Positions 51,843-61,030 of a DNA stretch of 64,000 nt are shown here, piece after piece; the stretch's first letter is position 1, and each line of letters begins with the position of its first letter. The DNA comes from an uncultured Bacteroidales bacterium (lineage in GTDB: Bacteria; Bacteroidota; Bacteroidia; Bacteroidales; Paludibacteraceae), in the NCBI GenBank assembly GCA_900542355.1, contig UQNE01000001.1:62001-126000 (forward strand), in the 5' to 3' direction. The notes beneath the pieces are model-generated. The model was not told the DNA's origin, did no database searches, and worked only from the letters and a program-made list of their open reading frames with translations. Position numbers and translations under genes: made by a program.

Positions 51843-54203
51843 TTAGTTGTATTGGTCGGGGAAGAAAGTACTCCACCCTGCTAAATCACGCGCATTGTCG
51901 ATATGCATAGGAGAATACTTCCATACATCGTGACCGTCCTCTATGATGATACCGCCAATGATGTTCTTTCCGCGTATGGTATGCTCAGCAGCGATATAAT
52001 CGATAAGGGCGTTGTGCTTATTGACTGATTCGCGGTCGCCTCCTACGGATTTGGTATCAAACAGGCAGATTGTACCATTCTTCATACGGATGACATAATC
52101 GACAAAGAAAAGGCGTTCTTTTCCCTCGTTATCGGTATATCTGACGGCAAAATGCTCTGCCCCGCTGTCGGCATTCTTGTACCACCAATCGATATAGCGG
52201 CTATGCTGCTCGAGGAAAGCCGTGAAGTGCTGTTCGGGTTGTGAGGCCTCGTTGAGGGTAACAAACGGCAGCAAAGCATGGTTGTGTATATCCTCTTCGA
52301 TATGGCAAGTGGCGTCGCTATAGTCGCGTACGGCAGGCACCTCCCACTCGTAGTTGAGGATTCCGCGATCGGCAGCCAAGCGTTTCTCCATGATGTTGTT
52401 CTTGTAGAAATTCAAGACAGTAGAGATAAACTCTCTGAATTTGGGTTGGTTGTCGTGATATAGCACCACTTTGATTGTTTCATACTCACTGAGCCCGTAG
52501 AGGGTTTCCATTGTGCTTACAATGGTATCTTCCAACAAAGGTAATGCTTTGCTCTTTGACCATCCGCTTAGCAAACTGCCGCAGAACTTATCGAATACGG
52601 CTTGCAACTCGTTGAGGGTGCGAGCATAGCCGGCTCTGTTCCGTATGACATACTCGCCCTCTTCGTCGAGCAGTTCCATATCGGTAGGTATCTCTATTTG
52701 GATACGACTGACATCGAACCGAATATGTATATTTGCACTTGTTTTCTTGCGATTTTCTACCAGGATAGGGTCACTGCCGTCGGCACCTATCATCACAGAT
52801 TCTTGTTCTTCGCCAAACAAAGTATCCACCATATTGGTTTGCAGGCTATTGAGCCACTTCTCGGATACCTGTTCACGGAATATACGGCGGAAGTCGGAGC
52901 GCAAGATATTGTTCTCTTTGTTGGTTCGCTCTTCTTTGTTGGCGGTAAGATGTATGTTATTCAGGTCCTCACGCCGATAGGCATGCAAAGTATTGATATA
53001 GGTGGCGTCGTCGGGTTCTACTCTGATTCTATCGGCACTCAAATCGGTATAGACATAGCCTATATCTAAGAGTGAGTTGCCATAGAAATGCTGCTGCGGC
53101 ATACGCATGATACGCCCCACGGTCTGTATAGTAAAGGTGAAACTGCTCAACTTACGGAATATCAGCAATACCGCAGCCCGTGGGCAGTCCCACCCGAGTG
53201 CTATTGCCTGCTTGAACAGCAAGACATCTACCAAACTATCCTGCTGCTCAATGCCCTGCAGATTGGTTTTCTCATTCGCCAGCCACACGGCTACTTTGCC
53301 GTTTTCAATCGACATCTTGTGTGTGGCTAATGCAGCCAACAGGTTGTCTTTCAGTTCGTTCTCCTCACGCGACAGGGCTTCCGAATCATCGTTAGGCAAC
53401 TGAATGAGCAACAGCGGGTTAATATTCACGCCACAGGCTCGATACGCCTCGGCTATCTGCCGGCGTTTGTTGCACGCCTCGGCAAGCAGAATCTCATTGA
53501 GGTGTTGTGCGGAAGACTGTGCCAGTACGCTTTGCAGAGCGGGGTTGAGCGATATATTCTGCTTGATCATCCCTTCGGAGATAACTTCTGCACGGGAGAT
53601 AGACAACTTAGCATCGCAGTTGGCGGTTATCGGAGTGGCAGATACGCGCAACTCCACTTTCGGCTGCATCTGTTGCAGTACGCGTTCTGATTTGCGAGCG
53701 TTGTTGCCTGCAAACATGTGTTCCTCGTCGATGATACACACCAATGCTATGTGGTTGGCACGCGTGCGCTCTATGATCTCATAGATCGAAGCCGCCTGCT
53801 CCGACCCACGCACCATAACATTCTTTTCCTTGTTGATACTCTGCCAGTTGACAAAGAGGACTTGCCCGGGTTGGATATAGCCGTCGGAACCTAAATCCAG
53901 ATTATCATAGACGACCGGTTCCAATATGTGCGTTTCGGAGAAAGCACTCTTCATGGAGAGATAACTCTGGATATGCAGTGCATTGGGTGCAAGCCAGATA
54001 AATGCGACACGATGGTATTGGCAGTCCTCCTCTTTGAGTTGCTGTTGCAGCCTCGACATCACTTCTGTAATCATCACCGTCTTGCCGGCACCCGTAGGTG
54101 CTTGAAAGACGATTTTACGGCGAATCCCCGGGGCATTGAGTTGGTCCACCACCTCGCGGAACAACTTATCAACGGCTTTTTCTTGATAGCGTTTCAGGTT
54201 CAT
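51843..54203 (-). CDS. Type III-like restriction subunit (helicase-nuclease), defence operon gene 2
   Basis: This 786-residue superfamily II helicase has Walker A APTGAGKT (35-42), DEAH-type box DEEH (159-162), motif III SAT (188-190), and a second RecA-like domain with ALGWDCPRAAVLLIFR and QTVGRIMRMPQ. The C-terminal PD-(D/E)xK nuclease is visible as FFVDYVI...CLFDTKS (D702, D716, K718). Res subunits of type III systems use ATP to communicate along DNA between two unmodified sites and then cut. It overlaps the Mod stop by 4 bp. It is somewhat shorter than many Res proteins. Confidence 0.88.
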   Translation of the reverse strand: MNLKRYQEKAVDKLFREVVDQLNAPGIRRKIVFQAPTGAGKTVMITEVMSRLQQQLKEEDCQYHRVAFIWLAPNALHIQSYLSMKSAFSETHILEPVVYDNLDLGSDGYIQPGQVLFVNWQSINKEKNVMVRGSEQAASIYEIIERTRANHIALVCIIDEEHMFAGNNARKSERVLQQMQPKVELRVSATPITANCDAKLSISRAEVISEGMIKQNISLNPALQSVLAQSSAQHLNEILLAEACNKRRQIAEAYRACGVNINPLLLIQLPNDDSEALSREENELKDNLLAALATHKMSIENGKVAVWLANEKTNLQGIEQQDSLVDVLLFKQAIALGWDCPRAAVLLIFRKLSSFTFTIQTVGRIMRMPQQHFYGNSLLDIGYVYTDLSADRIRVEPDDATYINTLHAYRREDLNNIHLTANKEERTNKENNILRSDFRRIFREQVSEKWLNSLQTNMVDTLFGEEQESVMIGADGSDPILVENRKKTSANIHIRFDVSRIQIEIPTDMELLDEEGEYVIRNRAGYARTLNELQAVFDKFCGSLLSGWSKSKALPLLEDTIVSTMETLYGLSEYETIKVVLYHDNQPKFREFISTVLNFYKNNIMEKRLAADRGILNYEWEVPAVRDYSDATCHIEEDIHNHALLPFVTLNEASQPEQHFTAFLEQHSRYIDWWYKNADSGAEHFAVRYTDNEGKERLFFVDYVIRMKNGTICLFDTKSVGGDRESVNKHNALIDYIAAEHTIRGKNIIGGIIIEDGHDVWKYSPMHIDNARDLAGWSTFFPDQYN

Positions 54204-56038
54204 AATGTGTCCTCCTCAAAAGTAAGTTCGGTATCTGTGGTAGCGGGTTCGTCCTGCGGTTGCTGTTTCTTGGGCAGCACTTTGCGGTAGGCGTTGTAGA
54301 TAGCGGCAGGCAAAGCGCAGAGCGAGACCTTGTTGTCCACTGCCTCAAAATCGGCATTGTAGGCATAGTCGTTGGCAGAAAAGACATAGATACGGATAGG
54401 CGATATGATGTCCATACGGCTAATCTCAGCCACGATGGTGTCGATGGCATCAGGGTTGTAGATGATTAACATCTGTGCATCGGCATCGGCAAAGTAGCGC
54501 ACCACACTGCTCCGCAGACGAAGATTGCCGAAAGTGTGGCACTCGGTGTAGATAGACTCTTTGATACAAAGCAGATCGGTAGCAGCGAGCATAAGTTGTT
54601 TTTTGGCAGTGAGAGAACTCTCTCGCGCAACAAAATCAGTCCGATAGTACCGCAGTTTGTTGGCAGTCAGTCCTGCGACAGGTTCTCCTTTGGGCGTGGT
54701 GTAACCTTGGATGACGCGTTTGTTGCGCTCGTAGGTAACTTCCTCGCAGATATTGTTCTCGTTGTTGGTGATCAAGATACACTGCCTATGCCCGCCGTCC
54801 TCTGCATTGAGTTGCATCGTGGCATGCAAGGTGGTGCCGGAACCGGCAAAGAAGTCGAGGATGGTGGCAGATTTACTGATGTGCGTTGCTATTAAATCAG
54901 AAATCAGATTATATGGTTTAGGAAAGTCAAAAGGACAATTCAGTTCAAATCGTGCTAATTGTTTCTTGGCAACATCATTTGAATACTCGTTAGAAATAAA
55001 ATCTATTGTTGACCGCTTTCGTTCCTTGTCTATATATTGAATGGTATAATTTTTATCATCATCTTTGGCGATAACCGCACCAAGATATCCTTTAGTATAG
55101 ATTTTATTACCACGAAAGACAATCCACCCGTTCTGTAATCCAAATTCGTATAAATCCTTAGACCAACGCCATGCATAGTCCTTTGAATTATAATCCCCGC
55201 TCTTTCTTTTCTCATATTTTTCTTTATCCCCACCCGGATAGTACAATCTTCCGTCATGTTCTATGACATAATCTAATGAAGGAGAATAACTTATAGAGTT
55301 ACAATCTAACGGCTGTTTTAGATTATAGGCACCCCGTGTCGCAAGAAATTCATCTTCATATTTATAACTATCGTCCTTGAAGGGAACTCCTCGAAAAACA
55401 TCTTTTTTGTTAGCATAGCACAAAATATACTCATGACTAACCATAAAATTTACAGGTGTTTTTCCACTTTTAGTTGATAGCCTCACAAATGTTCCCACAA
55501 AGTTCCCAGCACCAAAAATCTCATCGCAAAGCATCTTCAACTGTGCTTGTTCGTTGTCGTCGATAGAGATAAAGATGACACCTTTGTCGGAGAGGAGTGT
55601 TTTGGCGATGCGGAGGCGTTTGGACATGAAGGACAGCCACTTGCTATGGCGATAATCATCGTCCGTGCCTACGAAATGGTCGTTGTAGATAAAATCTTTG
55701 TTGCCCGTGTTGTATGGCGGGTCGATATAGATGACATCGATTTTCTCCTTGTGCGTGTAGGTGAGCGTGGTTAGTGCGGGTAGGTTGTCCCCCTCGATGA
55801 GAATATGGTTGGGTGCCTGGGGGTCTGCGGAGTCGATGAACTTCGACTTATCCTCCACCAAGACCGGCAGTTGGGTTTGCATCTGTTGCTCTACCTCCTC
55901 GCGGTGCTCCTCCCACACCAGTCCATATTGCTTGCGTTCGTGTATGAGTTGCAAGAGTTGCGACTTGGTTTCGCTGTCCAACTCGGGCAAGTCGTTGATA
56001 GTCTGTGCCAGTTTGATTTTATCCATTTTTGTAGCCAT
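54200..56038 (-). CDS. Type III-like DNA methyltransferase (Mod), defence operon gene 1
   Basis: This 612-residue adenine-specific (N6) methyltransferase of the beta class has DPPYN at 106-110 and FAGSGTT at 397-403, with motif IV before motif I. The ~290 residues between them hold the target recognition domain. The corresponding DNA (about 54880-55510) is visibly more AT-rich than the rest of the gene, which suggests domain exchange. A C-terminal extension (410-612) follows. The start could also be the Met at codon 5 (MDKIKLAQ). The gene is first in the operon, and its start codon lies in the predicted leader after a strong hairpin. Confidence 0.9.
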   Translation of the reverse strand: MATKMDKIKLAQTINDLPELDSETKSQLLQLIHERKQYGLVWEEHREEVEQQMQTQLPVLVEDKSKFIDSADPQAPNHILIEGDNLPALTTLTYTHKEKIDVIYIDPPYNTGNKDFIYNDHFVGTDDDYRHSKWLSFMSKRLRIAKTLLSDKGVIFISIDDNEQAQLKMLCDEIFGAGNFVGTFVRLSTKSGKTPVNFMVSHEYILCYANKKDVFRGVPFKDDSYKYEDEFLATRGAYNLKQPLDCNSISYSPSLDYVIEHDGRLYYPGGDKEKYEKRKSGDYNSKDYAWRWSKDLYEFGLQNGWIVFRGNKIYTKGYLGAVIAKDDDKNYTIQYIDKERKRSTIDFISNEYSNDVAKKQLARFELNCPFDFPKPYNLISDLIATHISKSATILDFFAGSGTTLHATMQLNAEDGGHRQCILITNNENNICEEVTYERNKRVIQGYTTPKGEPVAGLTANKLRYYRTDFVARESSLTAKKQLMLAATDLLCIKESIYTECHTFGNLRLRSSVVRYFADADAQMLIIYNPDAIDTIVAEISRMDIISPIRIYVFSANDYAYNADFEAVDNKVSLCALPAAIYNAYRKVLPKKQQPQDEPATTDTELTFEEDTL

Positions 56039-56070
56039 AACAATACTGCGTGTGCTTTTATTCGGTATCG

Positions 56071-56098
56071 GGGCAGCCGACCAGGTCGGCGAATGCCC
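56071..56098 (-). promoter_or_regulatory. Strong leader hairpin upstream of mod
   Basis: GGGCA+GCCGACC (56071-56082) pairs with GGTCGGC+TGCCC (56084-56098), with a 3-nt bulge, giving a 12-bp GC-rich stem around a single-base loop (also a near-perfect palindrome on both strands). It lies 33-60 nt upstream of the mod start codon in the predicted leader. It may be an operator for a controller protein or limit mod translation. Confidence 0.55.
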
Positions 56099-56126
56099 AA
56101 TAATATCAATTTTATTAATAAGGTCG

Positions 56127-56155
56127 CAAAGGTAAAAAAAAACGACTCTCGCAAA
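56127..56155 (-). promoter_or_regulatory. Probable promoter of the defence operon
   Basis: On the minus strand TACCTTTG (56134-56127) matches the -7 element. A TTTG at 56155-56152 is only 17 bp upstream, shorter than the usual 19-21, so promoter strength may be reduced. The start near 56120 gives a leader of about 80 nt. Confidence 0.55.
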
Positions 56156-56293
56156 TTTCGCGTCATTTTTGTCTTATTTTTATATTTTAGTCGTACATTG
56201 GCGATTAAACATATAATTACCATATAATTTGCCATCAATTTCTTTCGCAGTGTGCGTTGTTTCGTCAGTTCTCCATTGAAGAGCCATTAAAGT

Positions 56294-56366
56294 ACCATTA
56301 AAACATAGGTCTCCGCAGGATATTCTTATCCTCCGTTAACAAACGGTTAATGGATCGTTAATGCAG
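56294..56366 (+). repeat. Dispersed ~60-bp repeat, copy 2
   Basis: CCATTAAAACATAGGTCTCC begins a copy of the repeat at 47886-47950. It differs at two positions in the first 47 bp and carries extra bases within the GTTAACAAACGGTTAAT palindrome. The two copies flank the defence operon in the same orientation, one on each side. Confidence 0.8.
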
Positions 56367-56459
56367 TCGGATTTGGTTCGTAAAATAGCATTTTGCAGAT
56401 GACATATTGAGAGGAAGACGGCACGATTTGTAGCATTTTGGCAAAATGAAATATTGGCT

Positions 56460-56505
56460 TTAGGTCTCGACAAGGTCTCGACGAAAGTTCGACTCAGTCG
56501 GCTCA
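56460..56505 (+). repeat. Dispersed repeat element, copy B, with three internal 11-mers
   Basis: TTAGGTC is followed by TCGACAAGGTC, TCGACGAAAGT, TCGACTCAGTC (three 11-bp units) and GGCTCA. The spacing of 33 bp equals that of copy A at 11 kb. Copy C at 21 kb lacks exactly this part. It lies between the defence operon promoter and the rpoC terminator. Confidence 0.7.
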
Positions 56506-56587
56506 AAAACAGCCGAGCAAAATGTAAGCAAAAAGGCAGATATTGTATCTGTAGTGTCAAAAAAACAGAAGCATTCCAAAGATACAA

Positions 56588-56624
56588 AAAAATACGGATG
56601 AAGGTGGGCTTCATCCGTATTTTT
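56588..56624 (-). terminator. Terminator downstream of rpoC
   Basis: AAAAATACGGATGAAG (56588-56603) and CTTCATCCGTATTTTT (56609-56624) form a perfect 16-bp stem with a 5-nt loop and A/T runs on both sides. It ends the rpoBC transcript 19 bp after the rpoC stop codon. Confidence 0.92.
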
Positions 56625-56642
56625 CATATTGGTTATGGTTCT

Positions 56643-59600
56643 TTATTCGTCCTCGTCGGTGCCGTTGAGTGCGTTGTCGGCCGCAGCGCGAGCGGCTTGT
56701 AGAGCAGCGTACTCTTCACGGTTGTGGACAACGATACGCGAGAACTCACGGAGACCGGTACCTGCAGGAATCAAGTTACCGCAAATCACATTCTCTTTCA
56801 TACCCTCGAGATAGTCCACTTTGCCTTGGATAGCCGCCTCGTTGAGCACCTTGGTGGTCTCTTGGAAGGAAGCAGCAGACATAAAGGACTTGGTACCGAG
56901 AGCGGCACGCGTGATACCTTGGAGAATCTGTTTTGCCGTAGCGCAAGTAGCCTCACGAGCCTCAACGAGTTTCTTATCGCGACGACGGAGACTGGAGTTC
57001 TCATCGTGGAGACGACGAGCGGTAACAATCTGTCCGTTGGAGAGGACTTCGCTATCGCCCTTGTCGGTAACCACTTTCTTGCCCCAGATACGGTCGTTCT
57101 CGTCCATGAAGTCCATCTTATCAACGACTTGTCCTTCGAGGAAGCGTGTATCACCCGCATCAAGAATCTCGACCTTACGCATCATCTGACGCACGATAAT
57201 CTCGAAATGTTTATCGTTGATTTCCACACCTTGCATACGATAGACAGACTGTGCCTCGTTGACGATGTAGTCTTGTACAGCGGTAGGACCTTGGATAGCG
57301 AGGATGTCGTCGGGTGTGATAGCGCCATCGGAGAGAGCCACGCCGGCGCGTACATAGTCACCCTCCTGTACCAAGATCTGCTTAGACAGCGGTACGAGAT
57401 AGGCTTTCTGCTCGCCAAGTTTGGAGGTAACGAACAACTCGCGGTTACCACGCTTGATCTTACCGAAGGATACCTCACCATCGATCTCGGCCACGATAGC
57501 CGGGTTGGACGGGTTGCGTGCTTCGAAGAGTTCGGTAACACGAGGAAGACCACCGGTGATATCGCCTGCGGTACCCAAAGCACGGGTAACGGTGAAGAGC
57601 AGATCGCCGACCTTAACCTCAGCCCCATCTTGGTGAACCAGGCTCGCCTTAACAGGGAGGTTGTAGGTACGGAGCACATTGCCATCGGCATCGATGATAT
57701 GTGCGGAAGGCATCTTGGTCTTGTCCTTGGTATCAGTGATAGACACTTCTTTCTTACCGGTTTGCTCATCGACCTCGGTCTGAGCGGTAACGCCCTCGAT
57801 GACATCCTCGTATTGGATGCGACCATTCTGCTCGATGACCAGAGCGGCTTTGTACGGATCCCACTCGCAGATGACGGTATCCTTGTCGTATTTCTGACCC
57901 GGGGTAACGAACAACTTAGAAGCGTAGGGGATATTGAAAGTAGTGAGAACGACGCCGGTCTTCTCGTCTTTGAGTTGCATCTCGTTAAGACGACTAACTA
58001 CGATAACATCGCCAGCCTCGGTGGTGATAGTACGGAGATCCTCGATCTCGATGATACCCTCACGAGGGATAGCGTAGGTGTTTTGTGTAGCCGCGTTGCC
58101 AGCGACACCACCGGAGTGGAAGGTACGAAGGGTCAACTGTGTACCCGGCTCACCGATAGCCTGTGCAGCGATGACGCCGACAGCCTCACCTCTCTGCACC
58201 ATCTTACGCGAAGCCAAGTTACGGCCGTAGCACTTAGCGCAGACGCCATGTTTGGACTCGCAGGTGAGTACGGAACGAATCTCGACCTCCTCGATACCGG
58301 CAGCCTCGATAGCCTCGCACTGTGCCTCACGGATCTCCTCACCGGCAGCAACGATAAGGTTGCCATCCAAGTCGTGGATATCGTGAACCGACACACGACC
58401 GAGGATACGCTGGGTAAGAGTAGCGACAACGACATCGTTCTGCTTGATAGCACGAGCGGTAAGACCACGCAGAGTACCGCAGTCCTCCTCGTTGATGATG
58501 ACATCGTGCGATACATCGACCAAACGACGGGTAAGGTAACCTGCATCGGCCGTCTTCAGCGCGGTATCGGCAAGACCCTTACGAGCACCGTGGGTGGAGA
58601 TAAAGTACTCCAACACGGACATACCCTCTTTGAAGTTGGAAAGAATCGGGTTTTCGATAGTCTGACGACCTTCGGTAGAACCGGCCTTTTGCGGCTTTGC
58701 CATAAGTCCACGGACACCCGCCAACTGCTTGATCTGCTGTTTGTTACCACGGGCACCCGAGTCCATCATCATATATACAGAGTTGAAACCTTGGTCAGCC
58801 TCCTGCATGTGTTTCATCAAGATGTCGGTAACCTCGGTATCGACTTTGTTCCAAGCGGCAATAACATTGTTGTAACGCTCATCGTCGCCCATCTCACCGA
58901 AATTGTACATCTCTGTGATGTTCTCAACCTCTTGGTTACCCTTAGCGATGATACCTGCTTTCTCCTCCGGAATAAGAATATCGTTGAGGTTGAAGGACAG
59001 ACCGCCACGGAAGGCTTTGTAGTAGCCCAAGTTTTTAATATCGTCGAGGAACTGAGCCGTACGAGCCACACCGCAGGTCTTGATGACCTTGGAGATAATC
59101 GACTTAACGGCACCTTTCTTCATTACCACATTTTGGAAGCCTACCTCTGCCGGTACATACTGATTGACCATGACGCGGCCCGGGGTGGTCTCAATGATAT
59201 GGTTGACATGCTCGCCATCGACAACATCGTCCAAACGGACTTTTACCTTGGCATGGATATTTACGCGCCCTTCGTTGAGAGCCACGGTGCACTCCTCGGG
59301 AGAGTAGAACACCAATCCCTCACCTTTAACGCCCGTACGCTCCTTAGTAATATAGTACAGACCCAAGATCATATCCTGTGAAGGCACGGTGATAGGGTTA
59401 CCGTTAGCCGGGTCGAGGATGTTATGAGAGCCAAGCATCAGGAGTTGTGCCTCGAGGACCGCCTCGTTGGAGAGAGGCAAGTGGACAGCCATCTGGTCGC
59501 CATCGAAGTCGGCGTTGAATCCGGCGCAAGCCAACGGGTGCAACTGGATAGCCTTACCCTCGATCATCTTAGGTTGGAAAGCCAAGATACCATGGCGGTG

Positions 59601-60959
59601 CAGAGTCGGCGCACGGTTGAGCAATACGGGGTGTCCCTCCATCACATGCTCAAGAATCTCGTAGATAACCGGTTCGCGGCGATCGATAATCTTCTTTGCC
59701 GATTTGACGGTCTTGACGATACCACGCTCGATGAGTTTGCGAATGATGAACGGTTTGTACAACTCGGCTGCCATCTCCTTAGGCAGACCGCACTCGTGCA
59801 TTTTCAACTCAGGACCAACGACGATAACGGAACGCGCAGAGTAGTCAACACGCTTACCGAGCAAGTTCTGACGGAAACGACCTTGTTTACCCTTGAGCGA
59901 ATCGGACAACGACTTAAGCGGGCGATTGGCCTCAGACTTCATAGCCGTAGTCTTACGCGAGTTGTCGAACAAAGAATCGACAGCCTCTTGGAGCATACGC
60001 TTCTCGTTGCGCAGGATGACATCCGGTGCTTTGATCTCGATGAGTCGTTTCAAACGGTTATTACGAATGATGACACGACGATAGAGGTCGTTGAGGTCGG
60101 AAGTAGCGAAACGACCACCATCCAACGGAACAAGCGGACGCAACTCGGGCGGCGTAACAGGGATAACCTGCAAGATCATCCACTCGGGGCGGTTTTTGCC
60201 CTTAGAAGCGCGGAAGGACTCGACGACTTGCAAGCGTTTGAGAGCCTCTTGCTTACGCTGAACAGAAGTAGATTTGCTTGCTTGGTCACGCAGTTCGAAA
60301 CTCAGTTTGTCCAAATCGATACCGCACAACATATCGTAGATAGCCTCGGCACCCATCTTAGCGATGAACTTATCGGGGTCGCTATCATCTAGCATTGCAT
60401 TGTTCTCCGGAAGGATGTCTAAGATCTGAGCATACTGTTCCTCATCGAGTAGCATACAATCTTCGATAGGCAGACGGTTCTTGTCGTCCTTATTCTTCTC
60501 GCCAATCTCCATACCGGCGAGGGCACCTGCCTTAACAACAATGTATTTCTCGTAGTAGATGATCGAATCCAATTTCTTGGTTGGGATACCCAACAGAGCA
60601 GCCATTTTGCTTGGCAACGAACGGAGGTACCAAATATGCGCTACGGGAACGATCAGTTTGATGTGTCCCATACGCTCACGGCGCACCTTCTTCTCAGTAA
60701 CCTCAACACCGCAACGCTCGCAGACGATACCTTTGTAACGGATGCGCTTGTACTTACCGCAATGGCACTCGTAGTCCTTGGTAGGACCGAAGATACGCTC
60801 ACAGAACAAACCATCTCGTTCGGGTTTGTAGGTACGGTAGTTGATGGTTTCCGGCTTTAACACTTCACCACTGGAGAGTTGCATAATCTCATCAGGCGAA
60901 GCCAAACCAATTGAAATCTTGGTAAAACCGTTTTTCTTGTTATCTTGTTTAAAAGCCAT
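56643..60959 (-). CDS. rpoC: RNA polymerase beta-prime subunit
   Basis: This 1438-residue largest subunit starts MAFKQDNKKNGFTKISIGLA. The N-terminal zinc ribbon is CHCGKYKRIRYKGIVCERCG. The catalytic magnesium loop is NADFDGDQMAVHLPLS, the bridge helix region includes LADTALKTADAGYLTRRLVD, and the second zinc site is CESKHGVCAKCYGRNLA. The long acidic/helical C-terminus fits the phylum. It lies 71 bp downstream of rpoB across a hairpin. Confidence 0.98.
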   Translation of the reverse strand: MAFKQDNKKNGFTKISIGLASPDEIMQLSSGEVLKPETINYRTYKPERDGLFCERIFGPTKDYECHCGKYKRIRYKGIVCERCGVEVTEKKVRRERMGHIKLIVPVAHIWYLRSLPSKMAALLGIPTKKLDSIIYYEKYIVVKAGALAGMEIGEKNKDDKNRLPIEDCMLLDEEQYAQILDILPENNAMLDDSDPDKFIAKMGAEAIYDMLCGIDLDKLSFELRDQASKSTSVQRKQEALKRLQVVESFRASKGKNRPEWMILQVIPVTPPELRPLVPLDGGRFATSDLNDLYRRVIIRNNRLKRLIEIKAPDVILRNEKRMLQEAVDSLFDNSRKTTAMKSEANRPLKSLSDSLKGKQGRFRQNLLGKRVDYSARSVIVVGPELKMHECGLPKEMAAELYKPFIIRKLIERGIVKTVKSAKKIIDRREPVIYEILEHVMEGHPVLLNRAPTLHRHGILAFQPKMIEGKAIQLHPLACAGFNADFDGDQMAVHLPLSNEAVLEAQLLMLGSHNILDPANGNPITVPSQDMILGLYYITKERTGVKGEGLVFYSPEECTVALNEGRVNIHAKVKVRLDDVVDGEHVNHIIETTPGRVMVNQYVPAEVGFQNVVMKKGAVKSIISKVIKTCGVARTAQFLDDIKNLGYYKAFRGGLSFNLNDILIPEEKAGIIAKGNQEVENITEMYNFGEMGDDERYNNVIAAWNKVDTEVTDILMKHMQEADQGFNSVYMMMDSGARGNKQQIKQLAGVRGLMAKPQKAGSTEGRQTIENPILSNFKEGMSVLEYFISTHGARKGLADTALKTADAGYLTRRLVDVSHDVIINEEDCGTLRGLTARAIKQNDVVVATLTQRILGRVSVHDIHDLDGNLIVAAGEEIREAQCEAIEAAGIEEVEIRSVLTCESKHGVCAKCYGRNLASRKMVQRGEAVGVIAAQAIGEPGTQLTLRTFHSGGVAGNAATQNTYAIPREGIIEIEDLRTITTEAGDVIVVSRLNEMQLKDEKTGVVLTTFNIPYASKLFVTPGQKYDKDTVICEWDPYKAALVIEQNGRIQYEDVIEGVTAQTEVDEQTGKKEVSITDTKDKTKMPSAHIIDADGNVLRTYNLPVKASLVHQDGAEVKVGDLLFTVTRALGTAGDITGGLPRVTELFEARNPSNPAIVAEIDGEVSFGKIKRGNRELFVTSKLGEQKAYLVPLSKQILVQEGDYVRAGVALSDGAITPDDILAIQGPTAVQDYIVNEAQSVYRMQGVEINDKHFEIIVRQMMRKVEILDAGDTRFLEGQVVDKMDFMDENDRIWGKKVVTDKGDSEVLSNGQIVTARRLHDENSSLRRRDKKLVEAREATCATAKQILQGITRAALGTKSFMSAASFQETTKVLNEAAIQGKVDYLEGMKENVICGNLIPAGTGLREFSRIVVHNREEYAALQAARAAADNALNGTDEDE

Positions 60960-60977
60960 AATCTTTATTGGATTAAG

Positions 60978-61016
60978 GACTGTCCGGCAAGGATATTTCT
61001 ACCCGAGCGGGCAGTC
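60978..61016 (-). other. Hairpin in the rpoB-rpoC spacer
   Basis: GACTGTCC (60978-60985) pairs with GGGCAGTC (61009-61016) with one wobble. On the minus strand it follows the rpoB stop and is not followed by a T run, so it is more likely a processing or pausing signal than a terminator. Confidence 0.45.
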
Positions 61017-61030
61017 TTTTGTTCAATTCA

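Noticed and set aside
48001..56038. Dnd phosphorothioation system
   Set aside because: Only DndD-like and possible DndE-like parts are present. No cysteine desulfurase or DndC-type protein is found in the window, so sulfur modification is not supported.
56724..59381. Long open frame of 885 codons on the + strand
   Set aside because: It lies wholly antisense to rpoC and has the composition of a reverse-complement shadow of a highly biased gene. It has no promoter or recognisable domain.
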